64,000 nt of DNA from positions 27,208-91,207 of the forward strand of contig NZ_NWVL01000030.1 of NCBI RefSeq assembly GCF_002382885.1, in the 5' to 3' direction. Shown one piece after another: positions 26,226 through 34,828 of the stretch (its first letter is position 1; every line of letters starts with the position of its first letter). This DNA is from Streptomyces sp. WZ.A104. GTDB taxonomy: Bacteria > Actinomycetota > Actinomycetes > Streptomycetales > Streptomycetaceae. The translations under genes and the position numbers were made by a program. The notes beneath the pieces were generated by a model, which did not search any database, was not told the origin of the DNA, and saw only the letters and a list, made by a program, of their open reading frames with translations.

Positions 26226-27119
26226 TTACGTACGGTCAGCGCGCTCCGCTCGCGCGTCCTGGTCCGCCGCGCCGCCGGCCCCCACCAGCCCTTTCGAAAC
26301 GCCGTGGAGCCGGGGCTCGAAGCGCCGCATCTCGCGCGGCCCGCCCAGCGCGATGACGGAGGGCAGATAGCCGCGCACCGACTGCATCCCGCGCAGCCAC
26401 CCCTGGGCGTACACATGCGCGGAGCGCCGCGCGATCCCGTCCACGATCCGTTCGACGGCCGGGCCGAGCGGATACGTACGGTTCATGGGCCACGGCAGCC
26501 GTTGGCGCAGCTCGCGCATCACGTCGTCCTGGTCCGCGCCGCGCACCATGTCGGTGTCGGTCCAGGAGAGGTAACCGACGCCCACCCGGACGCCCTTGTG
26601 GGCGACCTCCGCCCGCAGGCTGTGCGCGAAGGCCTCGACGCCCGACTTGGACGCGCAGTACGCGGTCATCATCGGGGCCGGGGTGATCGCGGCCAGCGAC
26701 GCGATCTGGAGGAAGTAGCCGCGGCTCTCCGTCAGCACGGGCAGGAAGGCCCGCCCGGTGACCGCGCCGCCGATGAGGTTCACCTCGATGACCCGCCGCC
26801 AGGCGTCCGGGTCGGAGTCGGCGAACGGGCCGCCCGCGGCGACGCCCGCGTTGGCGACGACGACGTCGACCTTCCCGAAGCGCTCCTTGACCTCGCGCGC
26901 CACCTGCGCCATCGCCTCGTGGTCGGTGACATCGGCGAACCAGTGGCCGCTCTCGCCGTGCAGCCGCTCGGAGACCTCCTTCAGCGCGTCCGGCTCCAGA
27001 CCGACCAGCGCGAGGGTCGCACCGCGTGCGGACAGCTTGCGGGCCAGCAGCTCGCCCACGCCCCGGGCCGCGCCGGTGACGACGACGACCTGGCCCTCCA
27101 GACTCCGCCTGCTGCTCAT
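26226..27119 (-). CDS. SDR-family oxidoreductase of the BVMO operon
   Basis: 297 residues. The cofactor loop is VTGAARGVGELLARKL; VANAGVA is the NAG motif; the catalytic YxxxK lies in MTAYCASKSG. The C-terminal extension MRRFEPRLHGVSKGLV is typical of SDRs encoded beside flavin monooxygenases. The ATG at 27119 overlaps the hydrolase stop by 4 bp; this is the third gene of the operon. Probably oxidises or reduces the alcohol or ketone handled by the neighbours. Confidence 0.9.
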   Translation of the reverse strand: MSSRRSLEGQVVVVTGAARGVGELLARKLSARGATLALVGLEPDALKEVSERLHGESGHWFADVTDHEAMAQVAREVKERFGKVDVVVANAGVAAGGPFADSDPDAWRRVIEVNLIGGAVTGRAFLPVLTESRGYFLQIASLAAITPAPMMTAYCASKSGVEAFAHSLRAEVAHKGVRVGVGYLSWTDTDMVRGADQDDVMRELRQRLPWPMNRTYPLGPAVERIVDGIARRSAHVYAQGWLRGMQSVRGYLPSVIALGGPREMRRFEPRLHGVSKGLVGAGGAADQDARAERADRT

Positions 27120-28054
27120 GCGACATCCTCCTTCTCGGCCGTTGCGGCCGACCGCTCGGTGACGTACCGGGTGACCAGCTCCCTGATTCTCGCCGTGACG
27201 GCCTCCGGGGCCTCGACCGGCGTCATGTGTCCCACGCCCGTCAGCTCGGTCAGCCCGAGGCCGAGGGGCAGGGCGGCCGCGATGGCCCGCGCGTGGACCG
27301 GCGGGGTCAGCCGGTCGTCCGTACCGGCGATCACCGCGGTCGGCACCCGCAGCTCGCGCACGCCCTCCGCGAGGTCCAGCCCGTCGAGCACGTGCCCCCA
27401 CTCCACCCTCGCGCGGCGCGGGCAGGCGTGCACGATGCGGGCACAGGCCTCGACCCGGTCCGGAGCCGAACCGGCTCCCATCGTGGCGTACTTGAGGATC
27501 TTCTTCGAGACCGGGGTGACCGGCCCGAGCGGCGCCCGCGCCCCCAGCACGGCGCTGGTGAGCCGGGTCCGCAGCGCCCCCGGGCGGATCGGCAGGACGC
27601 GGGCCTCGGCGGTCAGCCGCGTACTGCCGGTGGAGCACAGCAGGACGGCGGCGGCGTGCGCACGCAGTCCGGGCCGGGCGGCCGCGGCCATCAGCGTCAT
27701 CCCGCCCATGGAGTGCCCGGCGAGGACCGCCCGGCGGCCCGGGGCGAGTGTCGCGGCGAGGACCGCTTCGAGGTCGTCGGCGAGCGCGTTCGTGCTGTAG
27801 CCGCCGGGGCCGGGTGCGGGGGTGAGCCCGTGGCCGCGCTGGTCGTAGGCGATGACGCGGTGTTCGGCGGCCAGGTCCCGGATCTGGGCGTCCCAGAAGC
27901 GGGTGTTGCAGGTCCAGCCGTGGGCCAGGACGACGGCCGGGGCGTCCTCGGGACCGTGCAGTTCGACGTGGATGCGCGAGCCGTCGGCGGACCGCGCGGT
28001 CAGCTCGGCGGCGGGCACCGGCGGTACGGAGTCGCGGCGCAGGAGGCGGCTCAT
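27116..28054 (-). CDS. Alpha/beta-hydrolase of the BVMO operon
   Basis: 312 residues, alpha/beta-hydrolase fold. The nucleophile elbow is LAGHSMGGM, the oxyanion region is VLAHGWTCNTRFWD, and the late acid and His are in AGTDDRLTPP and GVGHMTPVE. Its ATG overlaps the stop of the monooxygenase gene by 4 bp. In such operons it typically hydrolyses the ester or lactone made by the Baeyer-Villiger enzyme; that is family knowledge plus context. Confidence 0.9.
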   Translation of the reverse strand: MSRLLRRDSVPPVPAAELTARSADGSRIHVELHGPEDAPAVVLAHGWTCNTRFWDAQIRDLAAEHRVIAYDQRGHGLTPAPGPGGYSTNALADDLEAVLAATLAPGRRAVLAGHSMGGMTLMAAAARPGLRAHAAAVLLCSTGSTRLTAEARVLPIRPGALRTRLTSAVLGARAPLGPVTPVSKKILKYATMGAGSAPDRVEACARIVHACPRRARVEWGHVLDGLDLAEGVRELRVPTAVIAGTDDRLTPPVHARAIAAALPLGLGLTELTGVGHMTPVEAPEAVTARIRELVTRYVTERSAATAEKEDVA

Positions 28055-29706
28055 CGCGCGGCCTCCCCGGCGACGGTCTCCGAAGCGGCTGCCCCTGAAG
28101 CGGCCGCGCCCGAAGTCGCTGCCGCCGATGCCGCCGCGCTCCCCCCTGCCGTCACGGTCTCGCGCTCGGCGCGGCCGGGCTGTTCGGGTACGCGCCCGGC
28201 CCCGGCTGCCCGCTGCGCCCCGCCGCCCGTCGCCCCGGCCCGGACGACGTCGTACTCCGCGAGGTCCACCGTCCGCGTCTGCCGCCGGAACTCCCCCGTC
28301 GTGCCCGGCCAGACCGTCGTGTTGCGGCCCTCGGCGTCCAGGTACCAGCTGGTGCAGCCGCCGGTGTTCCACACGGTGCGCTTCATCCGCTCCTGGACCT
28401 TGTGGTTCCACGCGGTGACGGCGGCGGAGCGGGCGCCGAGCGCGGCGCGGCCGCCCAGGACGTCCAACTGGCGCAGATAGTCGGCCATGTAGTTCAGCTG
28501 GGACTCGATCATCAGGATCATCGAGGAGTTCCCGAGGCCCGTGTTGGGGCCGATGATCGTCATCCAGTTGGGGAACCCGGCGGCGGTGGCGCCGCGCAGC
28601 GAGTTCATCCCGTCCTTCCAGGACTCGGCGAGCGTGATGCCCTCCTCGCCGACGACCCGCTCCGCGATCGGCATGTCCGTCACATGGAAGCCGGTGCCGA
28701 AGATGATCGCGTCGACCTCGGCCTCGCTGCCGTCGGCGGCGACGACGGTGGAGCCGCGTATCTCGCTGAGCCCGGAGGCCACGACGTCCACATTGGGCTG
28801 GGCGAGCGCCGGGTAGTAGGTGCTGGAGAGCAGGATCCGCTTGCAGCCGATGCGGTAGTCCGGGGTCAGCTTGGCCCGCAGGGCCGGGTCCTTGATGGCC
28901 CGCGCCATGTTGGACTTGGCTATCTTCTCCACCAGGCCGAGCTGGTCGGGGTGCTTGGTGAAGGCGCTGACCTGCAACTCCCTTATGCCCCACAGAAGTC
29001 CACGGCGCGCTGTGCCGGTGGCGGGGACGGCCCGGTGCAGGGCGCGCTCGGCCTTGCTGATGGTGCGGTCCATGCGGGGCATGACCCAGGGCGGGGTGCG
29101 CTGGAACAGCGTGAGCTTCGCGGTCTTCGGCTGGATCGCCGGGACGATCTGGATGGCGGAGGCGCCCGTTCCGACCATCGCGACGCGCTTGCCGGCCAGG
29201 TCGTAGTCGTGGTCCCAGCGCGCGGAGTGGAAGACCTTGCCGGGGAAGGAGTCGAGCCCGGGTATGTCCGGCATCTTGGGGTCGGAGAGCGGACCGGTGG
29301 CGGAGACGACGACATCCGCGCGGAGGGTGGTGCCGTTGGCCGACTCGATCACCCAGTACAGGTTCTCCTTGTCCCAGCTCATCAGCTTCACCTCGTGGTT
29401 CAGCCGGATGTGCGGGCGCAGCCCGAAGGTGTCGGTGACCCGCTCCAGATAGGCCCGGATGTGCTCCTGGCCGGAGAAGGTGCGCGGCCAGTCGGGGTTG
29501 GGCGCGAAGGAGAAGGAGTAGAGGTGGGACGGTACGTCGCAGGCGCAGCCGGGATAGCTGTTGTCGCGCCAGGTGCCGCCCACCGAGTCGGCCCGCTCCA
29601 GGACGACGAAATCGGTGATGCCTTCGCGGCGCAGCCGGACGGCGGCCCCCAGGCCCCCGAATCCGGTACCGATCACCGCCACACGTACGTGTTCCTGCTG
29701 GGCCAT
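28051..29706 (-). CDS. Baeyer-Villiger / flavin-containing monooxygenase
   Basis: 551 residues. The FAD Rossmann motif is GTGFGGLGAAVRL near residue 14, and GCACDVPSHLYSFSF follows. The Baeyer-Villiger fingerprint FxGxxxHxxxW is present as FPGKVFHSARW, and the NADP-binding loop is MVGTGASAIQIVP. It converts ketones to esters or lactones with NADPH and O2. The C-terminal 45 residues are Ala/Ser/Gly-rich and look disordered, an unusual tail. First gene of the monooxygenase-hydrolase-SDR operon, divergent from a MerR gene. Confidence 0.9.
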   Translation of the reverse strand: MAQQEHVRVAVIGTGFGGLGAAVRLRREGITDFVVLERADSVGGTWRDNSYPGCACDVPSHLYSFSFAPNPDWPRTFSGQEHIRAYLERVTDTFGLRPHIRLNHEVKLMSWDKENLYWVIESANGTTLRADVVVSATGPLSDPKMPDIPGLDSFPGKVFHSARWDHDYDLAGKRVAMVGTGASAIQIVPAIQPKTAKLTLFQRTPPWVMPRMDRTISKAERALHRAVPATGTARRGLLWGIRELQVSAFTKHPDQLGLVEKIAKSNMARAIKDPALRAKLTPDYRIGCKRILLSSTYYPALAQPNVDVVASGLSEIRGSTVVAADGSEAEVDAIIFGTGFHVTDMPIAERVVGEEGITLAESWKDGMNSLRGATAAGFPNWMTIIGPNTGLGNSSMILMIESQLNYMADYLRQLDVLGGRAALGARSAAVTAWNHKVQERMKRTVWNTGGCTSWYLDAEGRNTTVWPGTTGEFRRQTRTVDLAEYDVVRAGATGGGAQRAAGAGRVPEQPGRAERETVTAGGSAAASAAATSGAAASGAAASETVAGEAAR

Positions 29707-29738
29707 GCTGCCGCCTCCCGCGGTACGTCACACGACTC

Positions 29739-29756
29739 TGCCAGCAATCACTGGCA
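29739..29756. promoter_or_regulatory. Inverted repeat in the MerR / BVMO intergenic region
   Basis: TGCCAG-CAATCA-CTGGCA is a perfect 6-bp-arm inverted repeat, 33 bp upstream of the monooxygenase start. It is a candidate binding site for the divergent MerR regulator. Another ACTGGC word lies at about 29814. Confidence 0.5.
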
Positions 29757-29841
29757 TTGTTCGGAGAGTAGAGCAGGGCCGTACTGATGGGTAGAGGTCG
29801 GACCGAGGAAAGTTACTGGCGGTACAACATAGGGTGCCCCT

Positions 29842-30519
29842 GTGGCTGAAGGACGCGAGCACCGCGAATACCGCATGGAGGAGCTGGCCGAGGCGGCCGG
29901 TATCACCGTGCGGACCCTGCGCTTCTACCGGGAGCGCGGCCTGATCCCGCCGCCCCGCCGCGAGGGCCGGATCGCCTGGTACGACGACCACCACCTGGCC
30001 CGTCTGCGGACCATCGCGGGCCTGCTGGAGCGCGGCCACACCCTCAACGGCATCGCGGACCTGGCCGCCACCTTCGAGAGCGGCCGGAACGTCGCCGAGG
30101 TACTGGGTCTGGGCGAGCCGACCGAGGAGACCCCGGTCCGCCTCACCCCCGAACAGCTCGCCGACTACTTCGAGGGCGAGGTGACCCCGGAGAACCTGGC
30201 CGCCGCGCTGGACCTGGGCTATCTCGCCACCGACGGCGACGAGATCGTCCACATCAGCCGCCGCCTCCTGGAGGTCTCGGCGGAGCTCGTACGGGAAGGG
30301 GTGCCGCTCGCCACGGTGCTCTCCTCGGGCCGGCGCGTCCGCGAGCACGCGGAGGCGCTCGCCGAGATCTTCGTACGCGTACTGCATGCCCACACCGCGG
30401 AGACCGAACCCGCCCAGCTGCGCCCGCTGGCCCGGGCGGTGGTGGACGCGGAGCTGTCCATGGCCCTGGACCGCAGGCTGCGCCACGAGGACGGCACCCG
30501 GCCGCCGAAGGCGGATTGA
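29842..30519 (+). CDS. MerR-family regulator
   Basis: 225 residues. The N-terminal MerR winged helix is clear: YRMEELAEAAGITVRTLRFY then RERGLIPPPRREGRIAWYDD, followed by a short coiled coil (LERGHTLNGIADL). The C-terminal 120 residues are an uncharacterised helical effector domain without metal-binding Cys, so a small organic ligand is more likely than a metal. GTG start. Divergent from the monooxygenase operon, which it probably controls. Confidence 0.88.
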   Translation: MAEGREHREYRMEELAEAAGITVRTLRFYRERGLIPPPRREGRIAWYDDHHLARLRTIAGLLERGHTLNGIADLAATFESGRNVAEVLGLGEPTEETPVRLTPEQLADYFEGEVTPENLAAALDLGYLATDGDEIVHISRRLLEVSAELVREGVPLATVLSSGRRVREHAEALAEIFVRVLHAHTAETEPAQLRPLARAVVDAELSMALDRRLRHEDGTRPPKAD

Positions 30520-30534
30520 GCCGAGCCGCAGGCG

Positions 30535-31350
30535 CTACCGCTCGTAGACGACCGTCACCGGCGCATGGTCGCTCCACCGCTCGTCGTGCGTGGCGGCCCG
30601 CTCGACCCACGCCTTGACCGCGCGCTCGGCGAGCCCCGGGGTCGCCATCTGGTAGTCGATCCGCCAGCCGGAGTCGTTGTCGAAGGCGCGCCCCCGGTAG
30701 GACCACCAGCTGTACGGCCCAGCGACATCCGGGTGCAGCTGCCGTACGACGTCCACGTACGCGGCCTCCTCCAGGACCCGGGTGAGCCAGGCGCGCTCCT
30801 CGGGCAGGAAGCCGGAGCTCTTGCGGTTGGCCTTCCAGTTCTTCAGGTCGGCCTCCTGATGGGCGATGTTCCAGTCACCGCAGACCACGACCTCGCGACC
30901 GTCCGCCGCCGCCCGCTCCTTCAGCCCCTGAAGGTAGGGCAGGAAGGCGGCCATGAAGCGCTCCTTCTCGTCCTGCCGCTCGGTGCCGACCTCGCCGGAG
31001 GGCAGGTACAGGCTCGCGACGGTCACGCCGGGAAGGTCGATCTCCGCATACCGGCCGCTCGCGTCGAACTCCTCGGCACCCGGGACCCCGAACCCGCCGA
31101 AGCCGATCTGGACCCGCTCCGGCGCCTGCCGGGAGTAGAGGGAGACCCCGGCGCGCCCCTTGGCGGCGGCGGGCGCGTGCACGGTGTGCCAGCCCTCGGG
31201 GGTACCCACCCCTTCGGGCAGCTGGGCGAGCTCGGCCCGCACTTCCTGGAGGCAGACCACGTCGGCGTCGGTCCCCGCCAGCCACTCGACGAAACCCTTC
31301 TTGGCGGCGGCGCGGAGCCCATTAACATTCACGGAGGTCACTGTGAGCAT
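30535..31350 (-). CDS. xth: Exodeoxyribonuclease III
   Basis: 271-residue EEP-fold AP endonuclease/3' exonuclease of base-excision repair. Hallmarks: SVNVNGLRAAAKKGF at the start, VCLQEVRAELAQLPE (Mg-binding Glu), a central GDWNIAHQEADLKNW and the C-terminal WSDHAPVTV with catalytic Asp-His. The length is normal. ATG start. It converges on the MerR gene with a 15-bp gap and diverges from an acetyltransferase gene 50 bp away. Confidence 0.93.
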   Translation of the reverse strand: MLTVTSVNVNGLRAAAKKGFVEWLAGTDADVVCLQEVRAELAQLPEGVGTPEGWHTVHAPAAAKGRAGVSLYSRQAPERVQIGFGGFGVPGAEEFDASGRYAEIDLPGVTVASLYLPSGEVGTERQDEKERFMAAFLPYLQGLKERAAADGREVVVCGDWNIAHQEADLKNWKANRKSSGFLPEERAWLTRVLEEAAYVDVVRQLHPDVAGPYSWWSYRGRAFDNDSGWRIDYQMATPGLAERAVKAWVERAATHDERWSDHAPVTVVYER

Positions 31351-31400
31351 CCCGAAACAGTACCCACCCCACGCCTGTGCATAGATGTACGATACTTGGC

Positions 31401-31889
31401 ATGCTTATTCACCCTCGGCCGTTCGACCACCCCGACGCCGTCAAACTCAACGACCAGGTGCAGCTCGAATACGCCGAGCGCTACGGCGACGAGGGCGACA
31501 TCACACCGCTCGACCCCTCGATGTTCCTGCCGCCACACGGTCTGTATCTGCTCGCCTACGACGAGCAGGACCGCCCGGTGGCGACCGGCGGCTGGCGGAC
31601 CCAGAACCGCAACGCGGAGGGTTACGAGGACGGAGACGCCGAGATAAAGCGGATGTTCGTGATCCCCGAGGGCCGCGGCCGGGGCCTGGCCCGACGGATG
31701 CTGGCCGCCCTGGAGGAGGACGCCCGGGCCGCGGGCCGGACCAGGATGGTCCTGGAGACCGGCGACCAGCAGCCCGAGGCCGTCGCGCTGTACACCTCGT
31801 GCGGCTACACGGTCTGCGAGGAGAAGTTCGGCCACTACCGGACGTACGACAGCAGCATCTGCATGGCCAAGCCGCTCACGCGTCCCTGA
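31401..31889 (+). CDS. GNAT-family N-acetyltransferase
   Basis: 162 residues. Motif A is MFVIPEGRGRGLARRMLAAL (RGRGLA pyrophosphate loop), then MVLETGDQQPEAVALYTSCG as motif B. The ATG at 31401 is chosen; an upstream in-frame ATG at 31377 adds eight residues with no domain value. Substrate unknown. Confidence 0.87.
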   Translation: MLIHPRPFDHPDAVKLNDQVQLEYAERYGDEGDITPLDPSMFLPPHGLYLLAYDEQDRPVATGGWRTQNRNAEGYEDGDAEIKRMFVIPEGRGRGLARRMLAALEEDARAAGRTRMVLETGDQQPEAVALYTSCGYTVCEEKFGHYRTYDSSICMAKPLTRP

Positions 31890-31953
31890 GCAGGGCAGGG
31901 CGGCCGACGGCTGCTCGCGCGCCCGCTGCTCACGCGCCCGCCGGCCCGGATGC

Positions 31954-33480
31954 TCACCGCGGGGTGGCCAGCACCTGGGTCCAGTAGGGGCCGCGCGGGG
32001 AGTCGGCGATGCCCACGCCCACGTGGACGAAGTCGCAGTTGAAGATGTCGTTGTCGCGGCCCGGACTGTTCCGCCACTGTTCGACGGCCGCAGCCGGGTC
32101 GCTCATGCCGGTGGCGATGGTCTCGCCGACGGCCGACCACTCGTAGCCCACGGCCGTCACCCGGTCGCCCGCGCCCAGGCCCGAGGAGTCGGTGTGGCCG
32201 AAGTAGTTCTGTGCGGCCATGTCCTCGGAGTGCCGCTGGGCCACCTCGGTGAGCCGGGGATCGGTACGCAGGTCCGGGCAGCCGTTCTCGGCGCGCAGGG
32301 TGTTGACCTGGGTGACCACGCGCGTCTCCGGGGCGGGGCGCGGCTTCGGGGGCGTGGGCGAGGCGGCCGGCTCCGGGGCGGCGGGGGACGGTGTCCGGGA
32401 GGCGGAGGCGGAGGCGGTGGGACTCGGGGCGGGTGAGGCGGTGGTGGGCGTGGGGACCGGCTCGGCGGGGGCGGCGGCCGAGGGTGGCAGGGGCGCGGGG
32501 CTGTGCGTGGCTCCCTCGGCCCGGGGCACGGGCGGAGCGGGCTCGGAGGGCCAGAAGAAGACGGCGAGGGAGGTCACGGCTGTCGCGGCGGCCATGAGCC
32601 CCGCCGCTTTCCCGGCCGAGAGCACGCCGGAGGCGGCGGGAGCCCCGGCCGAGGCGGCGGGAGCGGCAGGCGCGGCGGAGGACACGGCCGCCGGGACCGC
32701 CTGGGTTACGGCCACCGCCGCCTGCTGTCCGGTGTCGTAGATCGGCAGCACCAGCGCGAGACCGGAGAGCAGGCCCTCCGGCGGGACCAGGCCCGCGCTG
32801 CCGTCGGAGCAGGAGGCGCAACCCCGTACATGGCGGGCGATCCGCTTGCGCCACAGGGGCGTCGGCGTGCCGTCCCAGTCGCCCAGCAGCTCCGCCAGGG
32901 CCGGGCAGCGGGGGTCGGCCGCCAGGGCCCGGACGACGGCGCGGCCGACGTCGAGCTGGTTCTTCACCCGCTGGACGCGTACGGCGGCGTGCTGCGGGGT
33001 GAGGCCGAGCGCCTCGGCCAGTTCGGCCCGGGTCAGCTCGCCGGTGGTTTCCAGCCACCACAGGGACAGCACATCGCGCTCGGAGTCGTCCAGCCAGCGG
33101 GTCGCCTCGGCCGTCTCGCGTCGCTGGCCGGAGAGTTCGAGGCGCCAGATGGTCAGGTCGACGAAGTCGGCGGCCGGGTCGGCGGGGTCCTCGGTCGCGT
33201 CCAGCGGGGCGGGCCGGTGGCCCAGACCGGACCAGCGGGTGCGGACCTGGTTCATGGCGATGGCGACGAGCCAGGAGCGGAAGCGGGCCGGATCGCGCAG
33301 GGAGGGCAGGCCGGACAGCGCCCGGAGCATGGTCTCCTGCACGACGTCGTCCACGTCCGGATGGCCGTTCAGCGCGCGACCGACGACGTTGTAGACGAGC
33401 GGCAGGTACTGGGCGGCCAGGCGTTCCCCGGCGGCCCGGTCGCCGTTCCTCGCCGCGACGACCAGAGCGGTGCTGTCCAC
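31954..33480 (-). CDS. ECF-type sigma factor fused to ZAS-like motif, membrane helix and extracellular CAP domain
   Basis: 508 residues in one chain. Sigma region 2 (8-85, LVYNVVGRALNGHPDVDDVV) and region 4 (about 125-180, LSLWWLETTGELTRAELAEA with LTPQHAAVRVQRVK) come first. Next is His217-x3-Cys221-x2-Cys224 in RHVRGCASCSDG, the Hx3Cx2C core of zinc anti-sigma domains. A single membrane helix spans about 291-310, then comes a Pro/Ala/Ser linker to about 385. The last domain is SCP/CAP (LRAENGCPDLRTDPRL, NYFGHTDSSGLGAGDR, VHVGVGIADS). The sigma part would be cytoplasmic and the CAP domain outside. GTG 33480 is chosen with GAAGGG upstream; GTG 33489 is an alternative. Confidence 0.85.
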   Translation of the reverse strand: MDSTALVVAARNGDRAAGERLAAQYLPLVYNVVGRALNGHPDVDDVVQETMLRALSGLPSLRDPARFRSWLVAIAMNQVRTRWSGLGHRPAPLDATEDPADPAADFVDLTIWRLELSGQRRETAEATRWLDDSERDVLSLWWLETTGELTRAELAEALGLTPQHAAVRVQRVKNQLDVGRAVVRALAADPRCPALAELLGDWDGTPTPLWRKRIARHVRGCASCSDGSAGLVPPEGLLSGLALVLPIYDTGQQAAVAVTQAVPAAVSSAAPAAPAASAGAPAASGVLSAGKAAGLMAAATAVTSLAVFFWPSEPAPPVPRAEGATHSPAPLPPSAAAPAEPVPTPTTASPAPSPTASASASRTPSPAAPEPAASPTPPKPRPAPETRVVTQVNTLRAENGCPDLRTDPRLTEVAQRHSEDMAAQNYFGHTDSSGLGAGDRVTAVGYEWSAVGETIATGMSDPAAAVEQWRNSPGRDNDIFNCDFVHVGVGIADSPRGPYWTQVLATPR

Positions 33481-33628
33481 GCCGTTCACGCCCTTCGTTC
33501 GGTTCGCCACCGGAGTGTGGGACAGGTCACCCCTGGGGGATTTGTTATCCGTCCCCCGTCCGGTGGTCAACCAGTATGCGGGGACACGCAAGCGGCCCCG
33601 CAGGGAGAGCACCGGAACGGGGAGGGCC

Positions 33629-34783
33629 ATGTCGAGCGGAACGGACACCGACTTCGGACTGCCGGAGGCGGCGGGCGGCGGCACGTCCGGGACCGCCCCC
33701 GACGCCGCACCCCGTACGGCCGGGGCCCCGCAGGGCGCTGAGGCCCCGCAGGCCGCCGAGGCCCACACCACCGCGGCCCGCACGGGCGAGGCCATCGCCG
33801 CCTCGGACCTGCACGCGGCGGCCACGGGCGCCGACACCTTCCCCGGGGCCCTGCGGGAGGCGTTGAACCGCCGCGGCCTCTCGCTGGAGCGGGTGAGCGA
33901 ACGGCTCAGGGTGCGCGGCATCACCATCAGCCAGGCCACCCTCAGCAGCTGGCAGCGCGGCCGCAGCCAGCCCGAACGGGCGCGTTCGCTGCGGGCGGTG
34001 GACGTGCTGGAGGAGATCCTGGAGCTGCCCTCCGGGGCCCTGCGCTCGCTGCTCGGCCCGCGCCGCCCCCGTGGCCGTATCACACCGGTCGGCGCTGAGG
34101 GCACCGCACTCCAGATCCTCGGCGAGGACTCGGTCGTGGAGAAGGCGCTCGGCGCGCGGTTCCGACACTTCAACCAGGAGACGGGGTCGCTGATGGTCCA
34201 CGACGTCGTGACGGTCGGCGAGAGCGGCACGCTGAGCGGGATCACCACCACCAACGTGCTGCGGGCGAGCCGGGCGGGGGCCGACCGCGCGGTGTTCGTA
34301 CACAGCTTCGACGACGAGGCCGCCGAGCCCGTCGACATCCGGGTCACCTGCGGACGCCTGGTGGAAGCCACGTACCTGAAGGGGCTCAAGTCCCTGGTGC
34401 TGGAGATCCACTTCGGCCGGGAGCTGGCCAAACTGGACACGACGGTGGTGAGTTACGCGATCGAGGTCAGTCCGTCCGAGACACCGGCCACGCACTACGA
34501 GCGCTGGACGCGGACGAACCTCCACGAATACCTCCAACAGGTCTTCTTCCACCCCGGCGCCCTGCCGACGGACTGCCACCGCTACGTCCGGGAGAAGGTC
34601 GGGGCCCCGCCCCGGGCCAAGCGGCGCATCCCGCTGAACGACACGCACAACGTCCATGTACTGACCTCGCGGTGCAAGCCCGGTGTCCACGGGGTGGCGT
34701 GGGACTGCGCCCCCGGAGCGGGAACAACGGGAACGGGAACGACTGGAACGGGAACTACTGGAACGGGAGACCGCCCAGGATGA
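33629..34783 (+). CDS. XRE-family regulator
   Basis: 384 residues. A low-complexity Ala/Gly/Thr/Pro-rich N-terminus (about 70 residues) precedes an XRE-type HTH (LNRRGLSLERVSERLRVRGI, then SQATLSSWQRGRSQPERAR) and a large conserved domain of unknown function (HFNQETGSLMVHDVVTVGES, KGLKSLVLEIHFGRELA). The C-terminus ends in a Gly-Thr repeat encoded by a 15-bp minisatellite. ATG with GGGGAGGG upstream. Divergent from the sigma-CAP gene. Such regulators occur in many Streptomyces; target unknown. Confidence 0.8.
   Translation: MSSGTDTDFGLPEAAGGGTSGTAPDAAPRTAGAPQGAEAPQAAEAHTTAARTGEAIAASDLHAAATGADTFPGALREALNRRGLSLERVSERLRVRGITISQATLSSWQRGRSQPERARSLRAVDVLEEILELPSGALRSLLGPRRPRGRITPVGAEGTALQILGEDSVVEKALGARFRHFNQETGSLMVHDVVTVGESGTLSGITTTNVLRASRAGADRAVFVHSFDDEAAEPVDIRVTCGRLVEATYLKGLKSLVLEIHFGRELAKLDTTVVSYAIEVSPSETPATHYERWTRTNLHEYLQQVFFHPGALPTDCHRYVREKVGAPPRAKRRIPLNDTHNVHVLTSRCKPGVHGVAWDCAPGAGTTGTGTTGTGTTGTGDRPG
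34720..34767 (+). repeat. 15-bp minisatellite encoding Gly-Thr-Gly-Thr-Thr repeats
   Basis: About three copies of a unit close to GGAACGGGAACGACT run in frame at the end of the XRE gene, giving GTT-GTGTT-GTGTT-GTG. It immediately abuts the terminator stem. Confidence 0.8.
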
Positions 34784-34798
34784 GTGGACGGTCTCCCG
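34764..34798 (+). terminator. Hairpin overlapping the end of the XRE gene
   Basis: CGGGAGACCG (34764-34773) pairs perfectly with CGGTCTCCCG (34789-34798) around a 15-nt loop. The stop codon lies in the loop. Confidence 0.6.
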
Positions 34799-34828
34799 CG
34801 TTCGGGGGGTGGCCTTGGCCGGTCGGGA

